Assembly (NCBI RefSeq): GCF_000621805.1
Contig: NZ_JHXH01000003.1
Location: forward strand, 62,001-126,000
Length of the DNA: 64,000 bases
DNA from: Ruminococcus sp. FC2018
GTDB taxonomy: Bacteria > Bacillota > Clostridia > Oscillospirales > Ruminococcaceae
Direction of reading: 5' to 3'
The notes beneath the pieces are model-generated. The model was given only the letters and a program-made list of their open reading frames with translations, did no database searches and was not told the DNA's origin. How positions within the stretch are numbered: position 1 is the first letter of the stretch; each line of letters starts with the position of its first letter. Below, piece after piece: positions 7,206 through 14,480 of the stretch. The position numbers and the translations under genes are program-made.

Positions 7206-8527
7206 TGCCGATAATCCACTTTGCAAACAGCAAGAATCAGACAACGGGCGGCTTGAAAAAGCTGCTCGGGTATGTCAGCAGAGAGAAGAAAACCAAGCTG
7301 GAGGACAGGCGGTTTGTGTCGGGTGTGAACTGTTCAACCGAGAATGCCTACAACGAAATGATGCTAACCAAGCAGATGCACAAAAAGACAGGCGGCAGAC
7401 TGTACTATCATCTGGTGCAGAGTTTCCCGAAAGGCTATGACATCAAGCCAGAGCTTGCACACAAAATTGCAGTTGAACTTGCAGAGAAAGCCCTCAAAAA
7501 CTTTGAATGTGTCGTGGCAACTCACATAGACCGAGAGCATATCCACAGCCACATAGTGTTCAACTCGGTCAGCTTTCAGAACGGACGAAAGTTCCATTCC
7601 AACCTTAATGATGTCAAACAGCTAATGAAACTGTCCGATGAGATCTGTGAAAAGTATGGTGTTCACACATTGCAAGAGCCTACCTTTAGTAAGGATAGTC
7701 ATAAAGAGATACTCGGCGACAAGGAGTACCGCAGTGCTGTGCGTGGCGAGAGCTTCAAGTTCGCTTTGATGAACGCAATCACAGACTGTATGAAACAAGC
7801 AAAGTCCCAAAAGCAGTTCATAGCTTTGATGAAACGCAAAGGTTACCATGTGCGGTGGGAGCAGCAGCGAAAGTACATCACCTACACCACGCCCAAAGGA
7901 AAGAAATGCAGGTGCAATAAACTGCACGACAGAAGATTTACAAAGGAGATGATGGAATATGAATTCGAGATCAGAGATAGAATCTTTAATGGAGAAGAAC
8001 AAGGAGAGCTTTCGGGAGGCTTCGGAAACCGCTCCTATGGTGGTAGTTCAGGAGCAGAACTGGACGGCGGTGTTGAAAATCCTCAGTTCGATTTGTCAGT
8101 CGCAGGACGAGGTCAGAGAAGAATTAAAAGAGCTGCCGACCGGCAAACAGATGACGAGGTACGAGCAGAACCAGTCGATACTGCTTGGCAGATACCAGCA
8201 GGAGAGCGAACAGAACCGTCAGCAGATACATCAGGAGATGAAAGAAATGAGCAGCGACCTGCTGAAACAGGTTGGGAGCATGAGCGCAGAATACTCATCA
8301 AAGCTGAAAGAGCAAGAGAGCTGGCGGCAGAAAGTAAGCTCAAAGCTGTGCAAAATTCTGATAGCTTCGCAATTGATACAATTGGGCTTGTTGACGGGAT
8401 TACTGCTCTGGCTACGTTGATAGAGGACAGCGATGAGGACGAGGACAAGCACTACTCCGCAGTTGACCGCAAGCGGCTCAAAGAGGAATGGGAAAAGAAA
8501 GAGTCGCTGGGAATGCATATGGGGTAA
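7205..8527 (+). CDS. MobA/VirD2-type relaxase
   Basis: A 440-residue relaxase. The N-terminal segment MPIIHFANSKNQ...LLGYVSR and the three-histidine metal site in THIDREHIHSHIVFNSV identify the MobA/VirD2 family (MOBP group in the usual scheme). It nicks oriT, stays bound to the 5' end and leads the strand into the recipient through a borrowed type IV pore. The C-terminal third is low in hydrophobic residues and polar; it ends with ETGWEHERR and AVDRKRLKEEWEKKESLG, which recur in relatives, so this frame is genuinely coding to the end. A second frame inside it (7959-8420) also appears to be a gene. Confidence 0.9.
   Translation: MPIIHFANSKNQTTGGLKKLLGYVSREKKTKLEDRRFVSGVNCSTENAYNEMMLTKQMHKKTGGRLYYHLVQSFPKGYDIKPELAHKIAVELAEKALKNFECVVATHIDREHIHSHIVFNSVSFQNGRKFHSNLNDVKQLMKLSDEICEKYGVHTLQEPTFSKDSHKEILGDKEYRSAVRGESFKFALMNAITDCMKQAKSQKQFIALMKRKGYHVRWEQQRKYITYTTPKGKKCRCNKLHDRRFTKEMMEYEFEIRDRIFNGEEQGELSGGFGNRSYGGSSGAELDGGVENPQFDLSVAGRGQRRIKRAADRQTDDEVRAEPVDTAWQIPAGERTEPSADTSGDERNEQRPAETGWEHERRILIKAERARELAAESKLKAVQNSDSFAIDTIGLVDGITALATLIEDSDEDEDKHYSAVDRKRLKEEWEKKESLGMHMG
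7959..8420 (+). CDS. Membrane-anchored coiled-coil protein nested in the relaxase gene
   Basis: This 153-residue frame lies wholly inside the relaxase gene in another reading frame. Its ATG has AAGGAG (7943-7948) ten bases upstream. The product has a long Gln/Glu/Lys-rich, probably coiled-coil region (about residues 45-125) and ends in one hydrophobic helix, ILIASQLIQLGLLTGLLLWLR, quoted only as a boundary marker at residues 133-153. A soluble coiled coil plus a C-terminal anchor is unlikely to arise by chance in a shifted frame. The arrangement is like mobB within mobA of plasmid RSF1010, where MobB is a membrane-associated mobilization factor. Homology to MobB is not claimed; the similarity is in arrangement and topology. 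Confidence 0.6.
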   Translation: MNSRSEIESLMEKNKESFREASETAPMVVVQEQNWTAVLKILSSICQSQDEVREELKELPTGKQMTRYEQNQSILLGRYQQESEQNRQQIHQEMKEMSSDLLKQVGSMSAEYSSKLKEQESWRQKVSSKLCKILIASQLIQLGLLTGLLLWLR

Positions 8528-8870
8528 CGAAACGTGACTCGATACCGAAACGGTACCGAGTTCCCGAAACGGGCTTTCGGTATCAGTGGAGCCCCAAAAC
8601 AGGACTACATCTCTCACCATGACGTGACAGAACATCCCGTCATCATGGGGTGGCAAACCACCACCTCGTCCAAGGGAGTGGACAAAACGGACACCCCATT
8701 GACGGTGAACGAATTGTTCACCGTATGGATATGGGGTACGCATATGGTATCCCACAGCGACCCGACCTGAAATAAGGTGGGTAAAAATCTAAATCGAAAG
8801 GACAGATTAAATTGAACAATGCAATCAGAAATCGGAACAACATCAAATCAGGAAGGAGAACGATAATAGA
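8528..8870. other. Intergenic region rich in inverted repeats
   Basis: No convincing gene. A perfect 9-bp inverted repeat (ACGGTGAAC, loop GAATT, GTTCACCGT) lies at 8702-8724. Blocks of CCGAAA(C)GG and TTTCGG at 8548-8583 can also pair. These could be terminators, operators or recombinase sites between the mobilization and integration modules. Confidence 0.45.
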
Positions 8871-9071
8871 ATGGCTGAAAACAAAACAGAAACGAAAATC
8901 ACTATGCTTACCATTAAGGAAGCTGCCGAGCTTTTTCAGGGACTTACAGAGTTCAGAGTCAGAGAGCTGTGCAGGACGGGTGCGCTGCCTTGCATAATGG
9001 CGGGCAAAAAGTATTTGATAAACAAAGATACATTGTACAAATTCCTCAGCGGAGGTATGGCGGTTAGGTAG
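8871..9071 (+). CDS. Excisionase-family DNA-binding protein
   Basis: A 66-residue protein with a MerR/excisionase-type winged helix: LTIKEAAELF, then EFRVRELCRTGALPCIMAGKKY, then LINKDTLYKFL. Proteins of this size beside a tyrosine integrase act as recombination directionality factors, bending DNA so that the integrase excises the element. AAGGAG lies upstream at 8851-8857. The integrase gene follows 101 bases later, consistent with an Xis-Int pair. Confidence 0.85.
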   Translation: MAENKTETKITMLTIKEAAELFQGLTEFRVRELCRTGALPCIMAGKKYLINKDTLYKFLSGGMAVR

Positions 9072-9101
9072 AAAAGTATGTTGTAGAAATGAAATGTATG
9101 G

Positions 9102-9147
9102 CTGCCTGATAGCTATGCCCGTAAGTATGTGGTAAGCTGTCAGGTAG
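9102..9147. promoter_or_regulatory. Imperfect 13-bp inverted repeat before the integrase gene
   Basis: CTGCCTGATAGCT at 9102-9114 and AGCTGTCAGGTAG at 9135-9147 match as inverted copies at 11 of 13 positions. They could be an attenuator hairpin or a binding site for Xis or Int. Confidence 0.45.
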
Positions 9148-9172
9148 TATACAGAAAGGAAAGGTGAAATAT

Positions 9173-10384
9173 ATGGCGTATATTGAAAAGAGAAAAAATC
9201 GCAAGGGTGAGTTCGCTGGATACCGAATTCGTGCGTACAGCGGATACGATGTCAATGGCAAGCAGATGGTGCAGTACAAAAGCTGGACGCCGCCAAAGGA
9301 TATGTCTCCTCGTCAGGCAGAGAAAGAAGTGCAACGGCTTGCAGTTCTGTTCGATGAGGAATGTTCACACGGACAGGTCACGGCGGCGGTAAAGCTACAA
9401 AAACTTTGTGAGCAATGGTTCAGTGAGTACGCTGAACTTAACCACCGCAGCACGACATTGCAGAGAGAACACCTCATAGCATCAAGGGTCTATCCTGCAC
9501 TCGGTCATCTTCGTATCGACAAAATATCAGCTCGTGACATTCAGAAATTCATAAACTCACTTGCACAACCGGGTGCAAACAAAAGGACAGGTCAGCCACT
9601 GTCTCAAAAGACAATGCGGCACCACCTGTCGTTCATATCTTCAATATTCGAGTATGCGATACGACTCGATATGGTGACAACAAATCCTTGTTCACGAGTC
9701 ACAATACCAAAGATAGATGCCAACGGTAATGTCTACAAAAAGCCCGAGAAACACATCTACACCAAAGAGGAAACGAGGGAGTTCATGCAGATCCTCGCTG
9801 AAGCTCCGATGAAATACAAGGTGTTCTTCACGCTCGCTATCTACACAGGCTGCCGCAGAGGTGAACTGCTCGGTGTTGAGTGGAAGAACATAGATCTTGA
9901 AAAAGCAACGCTGATGATAGACCACACATCAAACTACACAGCAGGCAAGGGAATTTACACAGATATCACCAAGACGGATAAAAGCACAAGGCTTGTAGAC
10001 CTGCCGCCGACAGTGGTCGAGCTGCTCAAAGCATACAAGCACGATCAGGACTACTACAAGGCAGAGCTGGGCAGCAAGTGGCACGAGCACGACAGGCTGT
10101 TCACCAAATGGGACGGCGAGCCGATGCATCCAAACACTCCGTACTCATGGCTGATGCGGGAATGTGAACGCAGAGGATTTCCGTTCTACGGAGTGCATAC
10201 ATTCAGGCATCTGTTCGTATCGCTTGAGATCGAGGCAGGCATTGACCCGACCACCATAGCAGCTATGGTAGGTCACAGCACCCCACAGACCACGCTGACC
10301 ACTTACAGCCACTTCTTTGCCGATAGCAAACGCAGGGCAAGCAACGTCATAGCGGACATTATTGAGGGTAAAACGGCAGGGTAA
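9173..10384 (+). CDS. Tyrosine-type site-specific integrase
   Basis: A 403-residue integrase. The N-terminal part (MAYIEKRKNRKGEFAGYRIR) is an arm-binding domain, followed by a SAM-like core-binding domain (about residues 60-160) and the catalytic domain. Catalytic residues are visible: Arg in YTGCRRGELLG, the HTFRH box, GHS, and the nucleophilic Tyr in TTYSHF. ATG 9173 is chosen because GAAAGGAAAGG lies 10 bases upstream; a GTG at 9164 is too close to it. The enzyme should catalyse integration and, with the neighbouring excisionase, excision. Its gene abuts tRNA-Leu, the probable attachment site. Confidence 0.93.
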   Translation: MAYIEKRKNRKGEFAGYRIRAYSGYDVNGKQMVQYKSWTPPKDMSPRQAEKEVQRLAVLFDEECSHGQVTAAVKLQKLCEQWFSEYAELNHRSTTLQREHLIASRVYPALGHLRIDKISARDIQKFINSLAQPGANKRTGQPLSQKTMRHHLSFISSIFEYAIRLDMVTTNPCSRVTIPKIDANGNVYKKPEKHIYTKEETREFMQILAEAPMKYKVFFTLAIYTGCRRGELLGVEWKNIDLEKATLMIDHTSNYTAGKGIYTDITKTDKSTRLVDLPPTVVELLKAYKHDQDYYKAELGSKWHEHDRLFTKWDGEPMHPNTPYSWLMRECERRGFPFYGVHTFRHLFVSLEIEAGIDPTTIAAMVGHSTPQTTLTTYSHFFADSKRRASNVIADIIEGKTAG

Positions 10385-10420
10385 AATACAAATAACACCC
10401 AGACAGCACCCAAAACAAAG

Positions 10421-10463
10421 ACGGGAAACTGCGCAGATGCGTAGTCTCCCGTCGTTTGACTTT
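10421..10463 (+). terminator. Probable terminator after the integrase gene
   Basis: ACGGGAAACT at 10421-10430 pairs with AGTCTCCCGT at 10443-10452 with one mismatch, followed by CGTTTGACTTTT. The T-run is broken, so strength is uncertain. Confidence 0.55.
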
Positions 10464-10468
10464 TATCA

Positions 10469-10490
10469 ATAAGGTCCATCATAAGGTCCA
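10469..10490. repeat. Direct repeat ATAAGGTCCA x2
   Basis: Two identical 10-mers at 10469-10478 and 10481-10490, separated by two bases, lie between the integrase gene and the tRNA. Integrase arm sites are often short direct repeats in this place. Confidence 0.5.
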
Positions 10491-10512
10491 CAGGGCAGTT
10501 TTGGACAAAAAT

Positions 10513-10544
10513 AAAGCTCGCAAACGCCGTGTTTGCGAGCTTTT
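10513..10544. terminator. Bidirectional terminator downstream of tRNA-Leu
   Basis: A perfect stem of GCTCGCAAAC (10516-10525) with GTTTGCGAGC (10531-10540) is flanked by A and T runs on both sides. It lies 7 bases past the tRNA 3' end and terminates the minus-strand tRNA transcript. Confidence 0.85.
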
Positions 10545-10550
10545 CATTTA

Positions 10551-10632
10551 TGCGGCAAACGGGACTTGAACCCGTACGTCGTTAAACACACGCCCCTCAA
10601 ACGTGCCTGTCTGCCAGTTCCAGCACTGCCGC
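10551..10632 (-). tRNA. tRNA-Leu (anticodon GAG)
   Basis: On the minus strand the acceptor arm GCGGCAG pairs with the 3' TTGCCGC, and the D region has GGAACTGGCAGAC. The anticodon loop is TTGAGGG (anticodon GAG), followed by a long variable arm typical of leucine tRNA and a T arm with GGGTTCAAGTCCC. The 3' CCA is not encoded. The 3' end faces the integrase gene, so this is the probable attachment site. The gene is intact on the right side of the element. Confidence 0.93.
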
Positions 10633-10662
10633 ATATATTCCGCTGATGTAGTCAGCTTAATT

Positions 10663-10691
10663 ATTATATCACTTCTCTTTATGTTTGTCAA
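10663..10691 (-). promoter_or_regulatory. Consensus promoter of tRNA-Leu
   Basis: On the minus strand TTGACA (10691-10686) and TATAAT (10668-10663) are separated by 17 bases, a perfect sigma-A promoter 30 bases upstream of the tRNA. Confidence 0.85.
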
Positions 10692-10756
10692 GCCTTTTTT
10701 ATGAAAAATCTTATCCTCATTAAAAAGCCCCGAAAACACGTTTCCGAGGCTTATCA

Positions 10757-11947
10757 CTAACGTTTTTCAAGCACGCCCATGATGAGATTTCCGCAATAGC
10801 TGCACCTGCTGTTTTCGTCCGTAACACCTGTAAGCGGTGCGCCGCAGGACAGACATCTGTCCTTCACGACCATTTTTGCAAGTGCTACAACAAGCTGCCC
10901 ATCATGCACCTCAAGAGTGCAGTTTTTGAGATATCCGTTTTTTATGGCATATCTTATGCGCTTGAGCTTACTTTTTCCGCTTGATGCAAAGCCCAGATCA
11001 GGCAGAGTATTTGCGTTGACGAACGGCTTGGTCGAACGTGAGAAATAATTTGCCCAATCCGCAGCGGAAAACAGTGCCATCGTCTTTCTGAAGCGCAGCA
11101 GACCCAGCGGTAAAAGTACAAGTGCAAATGCTCCTCCGTAGATGATGCCGTCACGGATATGATCTTTGATCAGCTTGTATGAAAACAGGTGGTTCGATGG
11201 GTCCAGCAGCATCTTTTTCTGATACTCCTCATCAAAATAGTTGCTGACCTGACTGAGTGTGTATATCAGAAAGATGACGCCGAGCGAGAGCCCTATTATC
11301 GAAAGAACAAAGTACAGACCTTTTCTCAGACCTGTTGTCGGGGATTTATAGAAATCAGGTCTGCCGTTTCCCGAGCCAAGCCGGTTTGAAACGCTGTAAA
11401 AATGGTCATCGGAAAGCACCTTTGCGTGCAGGTCACTGCTGTGGCAATAAGGACAGGTGCCTGTAAAGAAAACTCTTTTCTCTATGTGGGCACCGCAGCT
11501 GCGGCACTCGCACAAGCATTTTTTGCTGTACAGCTCAATTATTTCTTCGCCGCTGCTTTGGACAAAGCTAAAGTTTTTCATATACAGCACACGGTAGATA
11601 TGCATCTGTCTGCGCACAGCAGCCCGGCTTTTGCCCATTACCTGCGACAAGTCCGCATAGGTCGTAAAGCCGTCAAGGTCACCCTCTAAAAAGCTCGAAT
11701 AGAACACGGCATTGCCGACGTGCTTAATAGACAAAAGCGCAGCTATCAGCAGCACCACAGCCACACAGGTCATTACTATTGCGCTTTTCATTGACACTGC
11801 ACCCCAGGCATACTCGGGTTTATCGCTGTATGTAGAAAACTCAGAGATTATATATGTGGTGCTGAGAACAAACTCAAAAGCGCTGAAGAGTATAAGCAGC
11901 ACGTTTTTTATCCGCAGTGCGGTTATAAGCTTCTTTCTTAAATACAC
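10757..11947 (-). CDS. Membrane protein with two zinc ribbons, unknown function
   Basis: A 396-residue protein that I do not recognise. It has four likely membrane segments: two near the N-terminus (about residues 15-33 and 52-72) and two in the middle (about 215-237 and 265-290). Between the pairs is a soluble region with a helix-turn-helix-like stretch (DLSQVMGKSRAAVRRQMHIY, read as a boundary) and a four-cysteine ribbon, CxCRSCG...CPYC. A second ribbon, CLSCGAPLTG...CSYCG, is close to the C-terminus. The GTG start is supported by GGAGGA about 10 bases upstream. The gene follows tRNA-Arg on the same strand and ends 65 bases before the tRNA-Leu promoter. Zinc ribbons on a membrane protein suggest a regulatory or assembly role, not an enzyme. 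Confidence 0.65.
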   Translation of the reverse strand: MYLRKKLITALRIKNVLLILFSAFEFVLSTTYIISEFSTYSDKPEYAWGAVSMKSAIVMTCVAVVLLIAALLSIKHVGNAVFYSSFLEGDLDGFTTYADLSQVMGKSRAAVRRQMHIYRVLYMKNFSFVQSSGEEIIELYSKKCLCECRSCGAHIEKRVFFTGTCPYCHSSDLHAKVLSDDHFYSVSNRLGSGNGRPDFYKSPTTGLRKGLYFVLSIIGLSLGVIFLIYTLSQVSNYFDEEYQKKMLLDPSNHLFSYKLIKDHIRDGIIYGGAFALVLLPLGLLRFRKTMALFSAADWANYFSRSTKPFVNANTLPDLGFASSGKSKLKRIRYAIKNGYLKNCTLEVHDGQLVVALAKMVVKDRCLSCGAPLTGVTDENSRCSYCGNLIMGVLEKR

Positions 11948-11976
11948 AGTTATCCATCCTCCACAGATGTATATTC

Positions 11977-12005
11977 AATAATACCCCACAGCTAATGCTG
12001 CGGGG
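11977..12005 (-). terminator. Terminator downstream of tRNA-Arg
   Basis: On the minus strand CCCCGCAGC and GCTGTGGGG pair (one G-U) with a four-base loop and are followed by TATTATT, six bases past the tRNA 3' end. Confidence 0.75.
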
Positions 12006-12010
12006 CTTGA

Positions 12011-12084
12011 TATGCCTGATGCGATTCGAACGCACGACCTTCAGAGTCGGAGTCTGACGCTCTATCCAGCTGAGCTACAGGCAC
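12011..12084 (-). tRNA. tRNA-Arg (anticodon CCG)
   Basis: On the minus strand the acceptor arm GTGCCTG pairs with CAGGCAT. The D arm is TAGCTCAGCTGGATAGAGC, the anticodon loop is CTCCGAC (anticodon CCG), and the T arm includes GCGTTCGAATCGC. CCA is not encoded. A hairpin with a TTCG loop at 12093-12116 lies between the metG stop and this tRNA and may be a weak terminator or processing signal. Confidence 0.93.
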
Positions 12085-12127
12085 ATATCACGGAGCACAG
12101 CCGAAGCTGTACTCCGAATAAAACATA

Positions 12128-14083
12128 TTACCTTATCTTTGAACCGCAGGGCAGTGACTGGTCGGGGAAGATCACCTTTGCCGAACCGTCAGGTGCATCT
12201 GCTGCGCAGATCATGCCCTGGGACTCAACGCCGCACAGGGTCACAGGTTTGAGATTGGCAACAATAATAACCTTTTTGCCCACCAGATCCTCGGGAGCAT
12301 ACCAGTTGGCGATGCCTGAAACTACCTGTCTTCCGCCCATTCCGTCGTCCAGCTGCAGGCAAAGCAGTTTCTTTGCTTTCTTGACCTTTTCGGCACTCTT
12401 TACAAGAGCGACCCTAAGATCCACCTTTGCAAAATCGTCTATGGTGATCTGGTCAAGCTGGGGCAGCACCTCCGCCTGCGGCTCATCTGTCTCTCCGGCT
12501 GCCTTCTTAGCCTCCTGGATCCTCTTGTTTATCTCCTCAAGGAGCTTTTCTCCGTCTATTCTTGCAAACAGCGGAACAGGGTCGTTTACCGTTACGCCCA
12601 CCTGTAATCTTCCGAAGCTTTCAAGGCTCTCCCATGTGTCGATATCGCAGTTTATCTGCTGCATTATTTTTTCGCTGGTCTCCGGGAGGAAGGGCTTTAA
12701 CAGCACGCCCAGATATCTTATTGTTTCAAGCAGCACATAAAGCACCGTTGCAAGGCGGTCTTTCTGCGCCTCGTCTTTGCCCAGCACCCATGGCTCTGTT
12801 TCGTCGATATACTTATTTGCTCTTTTGGCAAGCGACATAATTGTGTCCATGGTCTCAGCCATTCTGTACTGCTCAAGGAGCTGCTCCACTTTTTTAGGTG
12901 TCTGCTCACACTTACTGATGACCTCGTCGTCAAGCGGCTGCTTTGCACACGGAGGCATTATTTTACCGCCGAAGTATTTTTTCTGCATTGCCACAGTTCT
13001 GTTCACCAGGTTGCCCAGGGTGTTGGCAAGGTCGGTATTGTATCTTTCGATAAGAGATTCATATGTCACCGAGCCGTCCGAGCTGTAAGGCATCTCCGAA
13101 AGCAGATAGTACCTTGCGCCGTCAACGCCGAACTCCTTTACAACGTCCTCGGCATAGATAACGTTGCCCCTTGACTTGGACATCTTTTCTGTGCCGAAAA
13201 GCATCCACTGGTGTCCGAACACCTTTTTAGGCAGAGGCTCGCCCAGTGCCATAAGGATTATTGGCCAGTAAATGGTATGGAACCTCATTATGTCCTTGCC
13301 GATAACGTGGCAGTCCGCAGGCCAGTATTTTTTATAAAGCTCTCCCGAGCCGTCGGGGTCATAGCCAAGTGCGGTGATATAGTTTGACAGGGCATCTATC
13401 CAGATATAGATAACGTGCTTATCGTCAAAGGTTACGGGTATTCCCCACTTTACAGTTGTCCTTGAAACGCAAAGATCCTGGATACCCGGCTTGATGAAGT
13501 TGTTGTACATTTCTTTTTTTCTGGACTCGGGATATATGAACTCCGGGTTGTCTTCAAGGACATATTTTTCAAGCTGTTTCTGGTACTTGGAAAGCTTCAG
13601 GAAATATGCTTCCTCCTTTGCCGGCTTTACCTCACGACCGCAGTCGGGGCACTTCCCGTCCACCAGCTGGCTCTGTGTCCAGAAGCTCTCGCACGGGGTA
13701 CAGTACATACCCTCATACTCGGACTTATAGATATCTCCCTGGTCGTACAGCTTTTTAAATATCTTCTGTACAGCCTTCTCGTGATATTCGTCGGTGGTCC
13801 TTATAAACTTGTCGTATGATGTATTCATAAGGTCGCAGATCTCTCTGATCTCTCCAGCTACCTTATCAACGTGCTCCTTGGGGGTTATGCCCTCCTGCTG
13901 GGCAAGCTCTTCGATCTTCTGACCGTGCTCGTCGGTACCGGTAAGGAAGAAAACATCATACCCGAGCATTCGCTTGAACCTCGCTATCGCATCGGTGAAC
14001 ACTACCTCATATGTGTTGCCTATATGGGGCTTTTTTGAGGTGTAGGCAATAGCCGTGGTGATATAATAGGGTTTCTTGGACAT
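12128..14083 (-). CDS. metG: Methionine--tRNA ligase
   Basis: A 651-residue class I synthetase that charges tRNA-Met. The HIGH-type motif is PHIGNTYE near residue 20, and KMSKS is in GTEKMSKSRGN near residue 300. A zinc knob (CTPCESF...CPDCG) is near residue 130-150. The C-terminal 110 residues (DDFAKVDLRVALV...PCGSKIR) form the EMAPII-like tRNA-binding OB domain found in the long form of the enzyme. AGGAGG precedes the ATG. No T-box is visible in the 55 bases of leader. Confidence 0.97.
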   Translation of the reverse strand: MSKKPYYITTAIAYTSKKPHIGNTYEVVFTDAIARFKRMLGYDVFFLTGTDEHGQKIEELAQQEGITPKEHVDKVAGEIREICDLMNTSYDKFIRTTDEYHEKAVQKIFKKLYDQGDIYKSEYEGMYCTPCESFWTQSQLVDGKCPDCGREVKPAKEEAYFLKLSKYQKQLEKYVLEDNPEFIYPESRKKEMYNNFIKPGIQDLCVSRTTVKWGIPVTFDDKHVIYIWIDALSNYITALGYDPDGSGELYKKYWPADCHVIGKDIMRFHTIYWPIILMALGEPLPKKVFGHQWMLFGTEKMSKSRGNVIYAEDVVKEFGVDGARYYLLSEMPYSSDGSVTYESLIERYNTDLANTLGNLVNRTVAMQKKYFGGKIMPPCAKQPLDDEVISKCEQTPKKVEQLLEQYRMAETMDTIMSLAKRANKYIDETEPWVLGKDEAQKDRLATVLYVLLETIRYLGVLLKPFLPETSEKIMQQINCDIDTWESLESFGRLQVGVTVNDPVPLFARIDGEKLLEEINKRIQEAKKAAGETDEPQAEVLPQLDQITIDDFAKVDLRVALVKSAEKVKKAKKLLCLQLDDGMGGRQVVSGIANWYAPEDLVGKKVIIVANLKPVTLCGVESQGMICAADAPDGSAKVIFPDQSLPCGSKIR

Positions 14084-14141
14084 TTTCTATTCCTCCTGTT
14101 TTTTTGTTTTTCTGCAAACAAGCTTGCAGAACACTCTTTGT

Positions 14142-14170
14142 ATTATACACCTTTTTACCGCCATAGTCAA
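14142..14170 (-). promoter_or_regulatory. Promoter of metG
   Basis: On the minus strand TTGACT (14170-14165) and TATAAT (14147-14142) are 17 bases apart. The expected start is near 14135, giving a leader of about 50 bases. Confidence 0.75.
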
Positions 14171-14276
14171 GCACCGCTGCGGCGGAACGCAATTCCCTCG
14201 CCAATAGGTACGGCACATACTCCTCATTTTCTTTGGCTCGGGGTGCATGGATCAGCGGTTAATACGCAAAATGCTA

Positions 14277-14305
14277 TTGACAGCGTACTTTTTGTGTGCT
14301 ACAAT
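14277..14305 (+). promoter_or_regulatory. Consensus promoter of the RT-associated RNA
   Basis: TTGACA at 14277-14282 and TACAAT at 14300-14305 are separated by 17 bases. The start is expected near 14312, six bases before the first complementary repeat. Confidence 0.8.
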
Positions 14306-14311
14306 AAAGCG

Positions 14312-14460
14312 GTAAATAAGAAGAAGAGAAAGCAGCGTTTGCTGCGTCTGCGAAAGGTGAAGCGTGTTTCGTTTAAAAAGGCTTTGCAGACAGCCGTTGC
14401 ACGTTCAGCCCGGTACATTAAGCGATGCTTAATTGAAAGCATATTCTCTTCTTCTTTTTA
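14312..14460 (+). ncRNA. Retron-like noncoding RNA upstream of the reverse transcriptase
   Basis: The RNA is closed by 13-bp complementary ends: 14318-14330 (ending AGAAGAAGAGAA) pairs with 14444-14456 (starting TTCTCTTCTTCT). Inside are three helices. The first has 5-bp arms, GCAGC / GCTGC, at 14332-14345. The second is longer, GTCTGC / GCAGAC at 14346-14351 / 14386-14391, extended by AAAG / CTTT. The third has 7-bp arms, ATTAAGC / GCTTAAT, at 14417-14433. An AGC triplet follows the first closing strand directly, as at the branch point of retron RNAs. The closing strand runs into a T-rich tract, so the RNA may also terminate there. The reverse transcriptase starts 25 bases later. That the enzyme copies this RNA is inference. 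Confidence 0.6.
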
Positions 14461-14480
14461 TTTTTTAAGGAGGTGGCAGC

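Larger units (their letters stand above)
3410..10550. mobile_element. Integrative mobilizable element beside tRNA-Leu
   Basis: The stretch combines a tyrosine integrase and excisionase at the right end, a relaxase with MobC, an iteron-bearing DUF927 ATPase that could serve replication, and no visible conjugative pore genes. That content fits an integrative mobilizable element which borrows a conjugation apparatus. The integrase gene ends 167 bases from the 3' end of tRNA-Leu(GAG), the usual geometry for integration into a tRNA 3' end. I could not find a second copy of the tRNA 3' sequence on the left, so the left boundary is unknown and 3410 is only the end of the TIR-like fragment. Confidence 0.65.

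Noticed and set aside
8534-8770. 78-codon frame between relaxase and excisionase genes
   Set aside because: It runs through several inverted repeats, has no ribosome binding site and resembles no protein.
14312-14460. Simple transcription attenuator for the RT gene in place of a retron-like RNA
   Set aside because: The closing helix ends in a T-rich tract, so attenuation is possible. The length, the internal hairpins and the AGC next to the helix fit a retron-like RNA better, so it is listed as such at moderate confidence.
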